Assembly (NCBI GenBank): GCA_003167055.1 | Contig: PMUE01000295.1 | Span: 1 to 9,133 of the forward strand | DNA length: 9,133 nt | Reading direction: 5' to 3' | Source: Vulcanimicrobiota bacterium | GTDB lineage: Bacteria > Vulcanimicrobiota > Vulcanimicrobiia > Vulcanimicrobiales > Vulcanimicrobiaceae | Shown here: in pieces, positions 5,812 to 9,133 of the stretch | Layout of the letters: every line of letters begins with the position of its first letter | Numbering within the stretch: the first letter of the stretch is position 1 | Translations under genes and position numbers: made by a program | Notes under the pieces: generated by a model | What the model saw: only the letters and a program-made list of their open reading frames with translations | What the model was told of the DNA's origin: nothing | Database searches by the model: none

Positions 5812-5866
5812 GTCATCCCGAGCGTAGAATGGGTAACGCAAAGCGTTACCCATCGTAGTCGAGGGA
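5812..5866 (+). repeat. Dispersed short repeat, copy 2, interrupted by a palindrome
   Basis: GTCATCCCGAGCGTAG (5812-5827) and GTCGAGGGA (5858-5866) are the two ends of the repeat family seen at 605-627. Between them lies 5828-5858, made of a 26-nt palindromic insert (5828-5853) plus a second copy of CGTAG (5854-5858). Removing 5828-5858 less the final shared G restores an uninterrupted element ending GTAGTCGAGGGACG. The layout looks like an insertion with a 5-bp target duplication, though local duplication is also possible. Confidence 0.6.
5829..5853. repeat. Perfect 11-bp hairpin nested in repeat copy 2
   Basis: ATGGGTAACGC (5829-5839), loop AAA (5840-5842), GCGTTACCCAT (5843-5853): both arms match perfectly. 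The direct repeat CGTAG flanks it at 5823-5827 and 5854-5858. No T tract follows on either strand, so it is not a standard intrinsic terminator. It could be a tiny non-autonomous mobile unit, a protein-binding dyad or an mRNA-stabilising 3' stem for ssb. Confidence 0.85.
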
Positions 5867-5885
5867 CGAGGGAAGCGCATCAAAC

Positions 5886-5917
5886 GAAGAGCTCGGTGAA
5901 ATCGCCGGGCTCTTCTT
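5886..5917 (+). terminator. Terminator-like hairpin downstream of ssb
   Basis: GAAGAGCTCGG (5886-5896), loop TGAAATCG (5897-5904), CCGGGCTCTTC (5905-5915) form an 11-bp stem with one G-U pair. Only a short TT follows, so the tail is weak. It lies about 110 nt after the ssb stop codon and about 50 nt before the metallopeptidase start, in the right place to end the ssb transcript. Confidence 0.4.
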
Positions 5918-5964
5918 GCCGCCGACGGAACCCAGCGGACACCGCGCGAATACCGTAGCCATCG

Positions 5965-6321
5965 ATGAACCTGACGCAAGCTGAATTTGAACGTGTCATC
6001 GACGATGCGCTGGCGTCACTGCCAAAGCGTTTTACCGATCTCATCCAGAACGTCGTTATCGCGGTTGAAGACGAGACGACCGAAGAGGATCTCGAGGGCG
6101 ACGCTGATGAGAATTCCGACATTCTTGGAATCTATCGTGGCGTCGCTCTTACCGAGCGGAGCTTTGATGATCCGCTGCTTCCCGACGAGATCGCGATTTT
6201 TCGAGGCCCGATTAATCGAAGGACGCGCACGTACGATGAAGCGGTGCGAGAAGTACGAGAGACGCTCATTCACGAGCTTGGACACTACTTCGGACTCGAA
6301 GACGATGAGATGCCGTATTGA
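5965..6321 (+). CDS. Minimal zincin-like metallopeptidase family protein (DUF1025/PF06262-like)
   Basis: A 118-residue protein resembling the small metallopeptidase family with a minimal zincin fold. It opens with an amphipathic segment (LTQAEFERVIDDALASLPKR) and an acidic region (EDETTEEDLEGDADENSD, about 35-52). ILGIYRGVALTER (53-65) and PDEIAIFRGPI (73-83) follow, and it ends in the zinc motif HELGHYFGLEDDEM (103-116). H103 and H107 are likely ligands, E104 the catalytic base, and an acidic residue in LEDDE the third ligand. Its peptidase substrate is unknown; members are found widely next to housekeeping genes. The ATG at 5965 is the first start after an in-frame TAG at 5956, and no clear Shine-Dalgarno precedes it, so a weak or leaderless start is possible. 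No signal peptide is seen, so it is probably cytoplasmic. Base composition looks more AT-rich than in the upstream genes. Confidence 0.85.
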   Translation: MNLTQAEFERVIDDALASLPKRFTDLIQNVVIAVEDETTEEDLEGDADENSDILGIYRGVALTERSFDDPLLPDEIAIFRGPINRRTRTYDEAVREVRETLIHELGHYFGLEDDEMPY

Positions 6322-6325
6322 GACC

Positions 6326-6354
6326 TTGATGCCGAGTGTGAAACGGCCTAAAAT
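6326..6354 (+). promoter_or_regulatory. Good sigma70-type promoter for the small secreted protein
   Basis: TTGATG (6326-6331) and TAAAAT (6349-6354) are 17 nt apart. They match the -35 consensus at 4/6 and the -10 consensus at 5/6 positions, the best promoter-like pair I see in the window. Transcription would begin near 6361 and leave about 42 nt of leader before the ATG at 6403. It sits just past the metallopeptidase stop codon, so the next gene can be expressed independently. Confidence 0.62.
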
Positions 6355-6369
6355 GTGGACAAGGCCGTT
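6342..6369. promoter_or_regulatory. Operator-like inverted repeat across the -10 box
   Basis: AACGGCC (6342-6348) and GGCCGTT (6363-6369) are perfect 7-bp inverted arms separated by 14 nt. The interval contains the TAAAAT -10 box and the predicted start point, so a dimeric regulator bound here would block RNA polymerase. Alternatively it is a weak hairpin ending the metallopeptidase transcript, though its 14-nt loop and the lack of a long T tract make that less attractive. Confidence 0.4.
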
Positions 6370-6372
6370 CTA

Positions 6373-6396
6373 GCTTGTCGTTGCAAGCGAGAGGAG
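6373..6396 (+). promoter_or_regulatory. Leader hairpin and strong ribosome binding site
   Basis: GCTTG (6373-6377) and CAAGC (6384-6388) can form a 5-bp stem, loop TCGTTG. It is followed immediately by GAGAGGAG (6389-6396), a strong Shine-Dalgarno 6 nt before the ATG at 6403. This spacing fixes the start of the secreted protein gene. Confidence 0.55.
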
Positions 6397-6402
6397 TAGT
6401 CG

Positions 6403-6774
6403 ATGACCCGACGTTTTATTTTCGTCACGCTAGCAGTTCTTGTCGCCGCTTCGTTGCCGCTTCAGGCGCCTGCCAGAGTGTCATGGATTCATTTTACAAA
6501 CGCGTCCACGAATTGCGCTTGGATAACGACGTACAAGTCTTATGGGAGCCAGTGGGATAAGACAGCGGCGCGTTTCGTACAACCGGGAGCGAATTCTTCG
6601 TTCAAGGTCGAAGCCGTCCGCCAAGGTAAAATTCGCGCAGAGATGATGGCGGGAGCGGCCTGCTCCGGGCATGCGGTAGGTGCCAACCGCGAATACGTCA
6701 CCGACATCGACTCGGATTACTTGAAGTTGATCGGATCGAGCCAAGCCAACTTTCAGATCGTGCGAGGTCGGTGA
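6403..6774 (+). CDS. Small secreted protein of unknown function
   Basis: A 123-residue protein I do not recognise. The N-terminus is a clear signal peptide: basic MTRR, hydrophobic core FIFVTLAVLVAASLPL (5-20) and a plausible cleavage site after Q-A-P-A (about residue 24). The mature part, about 99 residues, starts near RVSWIHFTNASTNCAW. It carries exactly two cysteines (C38 and C87), which could form one disulfide in the periplasm or outside the cell, and many Ser/Asn/Ala residues consistent with a beta-rich fold. There is no lipobox, membrane anchor or catalytic motif. The gene has its own promoter, an operator-like dyad and a strong RBS, so it looks like a regulated single-gene unit. Base composition appears lower in GC than the rel-ssb part of the window. 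It converges on the VOC gene with 18 nt between stop codons. Confidence 0.75.
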   Translation: MTRRFIFVTLAVLVAASLPLQAPARVSWIHFTNASTNCAWITTYKSYGSQWDKTAARFVQPGANSSFKVEAVRQGKIRAEMMAGAACSGHAVGANREYVTDIDSDYLKLIGSSQANFQIVRGR

Positions 6775-6780
6775 CGCGAA

Positions 6781-6800
6781 AGCGCTGTGCGGTTAGCGCT
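6781..6800. terminator. Possible bidirectional hairpin between convergent genes
   Basis: AGCGCT (6781-6786) and AGCGCT (6795-6800), itself self-complementary, can form a 6-bp stem with an 8-nt loop, and flanking GCG/CGC could extend it past a bulge. It spans the junction of the secreted-protein and VOC genes and overlaps the VOC stop codon. No T tract is present on either side, so a terminator role is weakly supported. Confidence 0.25.
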
Positions 6801-7182
6801 CGCCGGCAGCGTTCTGAACCGAGAGCTCCCAGCGATACCCGTCCGGATCGTGAAACCACAGGCCCATATGCGGCGAGCCCGGCGATGTAGGGCCGATCTC
6901 GTCGCCCGGATCTTCGAGGTTTACGCCGTTTTTCTTCAACGTTTCGAGCGCTTCGCGCAGCGTGCGCATGGTGTCGAGCTGAAGCGAGATGTGGTCGATC
7001 GTGTCCGGATATGGTGTGCCTTTGAAGAACCCGATGATAATCGCGTCGTTCGTTAGTGCGATGGCCTCATCGGACCGGAACATTTCCTGCAGATCGAAGT
7101 TCTTGGTCCAAAACTGCGCGCTCTTCTGCGGGTCTCTGACGGCAAGGCTGAAATGCCAGACCGCGCCAAGTTTTATTTTCAC
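6793..7182 (-). CDS. VOC (glyoxalase/bleomycin-resistance fold) family protein
   Basis: A 129-residue single-module vicinal oxygen chelate protein. The family includes glyoxalases, isomerases, dioxygenases, fosfomycin-modifying enzymes and antibiotic-binding proteins. The beta-alpha-beta-beta-beta repeats are visible: GAVWHFSLAVRDPQKSAQFW (6-25) and, in the second half, IDHISLQLDTMRTLREALE (62-80). It ends with the typical GLWFHDPDGYRWELSV (107-122). Candidate metal ligands are H10, H64 and E119. The usual first-half acidic ligand is not evident, so catalytic status is uncertain and it may bind rather than convert its ligand. It starts at GTG 7182, with GAGAGG (7190-7195) 7 nt upstream as the RBS. 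It is the last gene of a three-gene minus-strand operon, 21 nt after the NTF2-like gene. Confidence 0.87.
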   Translation of the reverse strand: MKIKLGAVWHFSLAVRDPQKSAQFWTKNFDLQEMFRSDEAIALTNDAIIIGFFKGTPYPDTIDHISLQLDTMRTLREALETLKKNGVNLEDPGDEIGPTSPGSPHMGLWFHDPDGYRWELSVQNAAGER

Positions 7183-7203
7183 GTCCGTACCTCTCAGGTC
7201 GAA

Positions 7204-7578
7204 TTAATTCGACTCTATTCGCTCCACCCATTGCGAGCGCCACGCCGCCGGAGCAAGCGGTTCTCCGAAGTATTGCGTTTCGCGGAATACTTTGTCTCCT
7301 CGAAACTCGTGGATGTTCACCGTATACCAAGGCTTTCCGTCGTACGTGATGATGACCTCGCTTACCCAAACCGTGCCACTCCCCATTATCCGCAGCACTT
7401 TTGATACGCTCGGATGATCTGGATCTGCGGAGCGCTGAGCGATCAGGTTCGCGCGGCCGCGTATTCGCTCGCCGGATTGCGGGAAGTCACAAATGACGTC
7501 TTCCGCGTAGAGGTCGCCTGAAATGGGTTTCGCCCAACGCTGCTGGATCGCCGAGATCCGGATAGCGGATTCGTCCAT
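7204..7578 (-). CDS. NTF2/SnoaL-like family protein
   Basis: A 124-residue protein with the cone-shaped alpha+beta barrel pattern of the nuclear transport factor 2-like superfamily, whose bacterial members are small-molecule isomerases, hydrolases, cyclases or ligand binders. Recognisable features are the acidic strand LYAEDVICDFPQSGERIRG (23-41), the helix that follows (RANLIAQR), VSEVIITYDGKPWYTVNI (72-89), and the C-terminal FRGDKVFRETQYFGEPLAP (92-110) with WRSQWVE. D27 and the D-F-P segment lie where active-site acids often sit, but no reaction can be assigned. The ATG at 7578 is preceded by GAGG about 9 nt upstream. Only 14 nt separate it from the serine hydrolase stop codon, so its RBS begins right after that stop and translation is probably coupled. 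No signal peptide is seen, so it is probably cytoplasmic. Confidence 0.82.
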   Translation of the reverse strand: MDESAIRISAIQQRWAKPISGDLYAEDVICDFPQSGERIRGRANLIAQRSADPDHPSVSKVLRIMGSGTVWVSEVIITYDGKPWYTVNIHEFRGDKVFRETQYFGEPLAPAAWRSQWVERIESN

Positions 7579-7592
7579 AAAGCATACCTCAC

Positions 7593-9133
7593 TTACTTCG
7601 GTGACGGACTCACCGTGTACGTATATTTGTGTTGTCCGTCGCGGGTAATGAGCGTCGGTTTCCCATTTTCGGTGGACGGTGAAAACTCAAGGCCGATGAT
7701 TTCCGGAGCGATGGTCATAAACGACGTCGTGCCGTCCGGGTTTGTACGCGTCGCGACCGGCGTGCTCCACATGCCGAATTGAAAGACAACGCTCGATCCG
7801 TTGCGATGCACGGTAAGGTGTCCCAGATCCGGATTGAAGTACGACGGCGCGAGTTCTGCAGACGCCTCGGCCGACGGAGGAACGGTCAAGAGCTTTCTCG
7901 TTGCTTGCCGTTCCGCGACAAGGTTTTTCGCTGTAGAGGCTAACTCCGCCGCTGCTTGCGGCTTACCATCATACAGCACTTCGAGCAAACGCCGCAGGAA
8001 GGGACCACGGAGATAAACGCCGCTGTTGGAGTTCGTCAGGATCACCATGCCTACGCCCGCGTCAGGAATCGCCGCCCAGTCGCTGTGATAGCCAAAGACG
8101 TCGCCGCCATGATGAATGACGTCGATGCCATAGGTCCGGTCATCCATGAGCCCCATGCCGTACCACTCGTCTTTACCCACGGCAACGGTGTGCACGCGAC
8201 GCTGCAAAAGATTCTTCTGCGACACCAAGCGCGTGCCGTTTGGCAACACGCCTTCCGTCAGTTCGTTTTCGACGTACTTGATCATATCGTGCGGGCTCGA
8301 CCACGCTGCGCCGGCCGGACGGAACGGAATGGCGAGCCGGTTCATATCCTGATTGAGCACGTGCGTGTTGCCGTCGATATCTTGCCCATACGGATCCGCG
8401 TGATCGGATGCAAGCGCTTTGTCGAAATCGAACGTCGTGCTCGCCATGCCGAGCGGGTCGAACACGAGCCGCTGCATAGCCTTGTCGTAGGCAGCGCCGA
8501 TAGGAAGGTTCGGATACTCCGTGTAGCCCGCGATGTAGCCGGCGGCCGACGCCATCGTATTGCTGTATTGAAACAACTCGCCGTACTTGCTGGTCGGTTC
8601 GGTGTTTGCGAGCATCGTAAAGGTCTCTTGTGGACCCGTTTGTGCCGTCGTACCAAGGATCCAATCGAAATCTTTGCGCGGCACACCCGTGCAGGCGCAC
8701 ACCAAGTCCTCGATGCGAACTTTCGCGGTCGTCGCTGGGCTGCCGAGACGGAATGACGGATACGCCTTGACCACCGGTTCACTCCACTGGAGTTTCCCCT
8801 GGTAGACGACGCGCGCGAGCATCAGCGTTGTGAGGCCTTTGGTGTTCGAGGCGATCATGAAGAGGGTGTTCTTGTCGACGGGCGTCGGCTTGCCTAACGT
8901 TCGTACACCTAGGCCGCCTTCATACACGACCTTGCCGTGATCGATGAGTGCGAGTCCGACGCCCGGGACCTGGAGTTCTTGCATGCCCGTTCTTACGAAG
9001 TCGAGGAGCTCGTTAACGCGCTGCGGCGTCAGCCGATTTGCCGTACGGCCCGCGAAGGTTTCCTGGACGTAGCCTTCCGGCTGTAGCGTCGCAATCAACA
9101 TTCCCGCAGCGGTTCCGCGCTTTTCGACCGTTG
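7593..9133 (-). CDS. Serine hydrolase, beta-lactamase/penicillin-binding-like (PF00144), N-terminus off window
   Basis: A penicillin-recognising serine hydrolase related to class C beta-lactamases, D-alanyl peptidases and EstB-type esterases. The frame stays open to the window edge, adding at least ten residues (TVEKRGTAAG) before the ATG at 9101, so the true start is probably beyond the window. Numbering from that ATG, the nucleophile motif S-x-x-K is S85-N-T-K88 (in FMIASNTKGLTTL). The second motif Y-x-N is Y179-S-N181, and the third, H-x-G in place of K-T-G, is H331-G-G. A separate C-terminal beta domain (about 412-500, DUF3471-like), with LAPSYFNPDLGHLTVHRNG and an end at YTYTVS, probably packs on the catalytic domain. 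The cysteine-containing CACTGVPRKD stands where many relatives have an H-x-S-G-L motif. It is probably exported, but the signal region is not in view. It is the first gene seen of the operon with the NTF2-like and VOC genes. Substrate unknown; an actual beta-lactamase role is not shown. Confidence 0.93.
   Translation of the reverse strand, partial: TVEKRGTAAGMLIATLQPEGYVQETFAGRTANRLTPQRVNELLDFVRTGMQELQVPGVGLALIDHGKVVYEGGLGVRTLGKPTPVDKNTLFMIASNTKGLTTLMLARVVYQGKLQWSEPVVKAYPSFRLGSPATTAKVRIEDLVCACTGVPRKDFDWILGTTAQTGPQETFTMLANTEPTSKYGELFQYSNTMASAAGYIAGYTEYPNLPIGAAYDKAMQRLVFDPLGMASTTFDFDKALASDHADPYGQDIDGNTHVLNQDMNRLAIPFRPAGAAWSSPHDMIKYVENELTEGVLPNGTRLVSQKNLLQRRVHTVAVGKDEWYGMGLMDDRTYGIDVIHHGGDVFGYHSDWAAIPDAGVGMVILTNSNSGVYLRGPFLRRLLEVLYDGKPQAAAELASTAKNLVAERQATRKLLTVPPSAEASAELAPSYFNPDLGHLTVHRNGSSVVFQFGMWSTPVATRTNPDGTTSFMTIAPEIIGLEFSPSTENGKPTLITRDGQHKYTYTVSPSPK

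Noticed and set aside
5829..5853. The perfect hairpin as an intrinsic terminator of ssb
   Set aside because: No T tract follows on either strand (CGTAGTC on plus), so the hairpin at 5886-5917 is the better, though still weak, candidate.
5819..5870. CRISPR array or classic insertion sequence in the ssb downstream patch
   Set aside because: There are no regularly spaced direct repeats with spacers and no transposase reading frame; the structure is a single short hairpin within a small repeat.
7956..8756. Plus-strand open frame of 266 codons opposite the serine hydrolase
   Set aside because: Antisense shadow; the hydrolase frame carries the S-x-x-K, Y-x-N and H-x-G motifs in order.
7593..9133. 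Calling the serine hydrolase a beta-lactamase resistance gene
   Set aside because: The family motifs are shared with esterases and peptidases, the third motif is HGG rather than KTG, and nothing in the sequence shows lactam hydrolysis.

Overview
The window is a GC-rich, gene-dense bacterial chromosomal segment, clearly from a diderm because it carries an HAE1-type RND efflux permease. GTG starts, a (p)ppGpp synthetase tail beside housekeeping genes, and short intergenic repeats of the type GTCATCCTGAG...GTCGAAGGA suggest an uncultured soil or cryptic lineage. My best guess is Eremiobacterota (WPS-2) or a similar phylum. That guess is an impression from gene content and repeat style, and nothing in the window proves it. 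There are no rRNA or tRNA genes, no CRISPR array and no transposase gene.

Layout. (1) Positions 1-603, plus strand: the C-terminal 200 residues of a Rel/SpoT stringent-response enzyme (conserved-cysteine region plus ACT domain). (2) 641-1351, plus: a short TauE/SafE (TSUP) membrane permease whose ribosome binding site lies inside a dispersed-repeat copy that starts right after the rel stop codon. (3) 1358-4648, minus: a complete RND efflux permease with no adaptor or outer-membrane gene next to it, convergent with (2) with only 6 nt between the stop codons. (4) 4649-4799: a divergent promoter/leader region. (5) rpsF (S6), a very strong intrinsic terminator, then ssb (SSB). Neither rpsR nor rplI follows, so the usual rpsF-ssb-rpsR-rplI order is broken. 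(6) 5771-5917: an unusual non-coding patch holding a tandem CGTTCTAG repeat, a second dispersed-repeat copy apparently interrupted by a perfect hairpin flanked by CGTAG direct repeats, and a terminator-like hairpin. (7) 5965-6321, plus: a minimal zincin-like metallopeptidase. (8) 6403-6774, plus: a small secreted protein of unknown function with its own good promoter, whose -10 box sits inside an inverted repeat. (9) 9133-6793, minus: a tight three-gene operon of serine hydrolase (beta-lactamase/PF00144 family, N-terminus off the window), an NTF2/SnoaL-like protein and a VOC (glyoxalase-fold) protein.

How they fit together. The first two thirds are housekeeping genes (stringent response, translation, replication/repair) with transporters interleaved. 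The last third is accessory: secreted or small-molecule-handling proteins, with the three-gene operon possibly acting on a shared small substrate. I see no convincing new multi-gene system. The least explained material is non-coding: the repeat family, its nested palindrome, and the structured rpsF-ssb junction.
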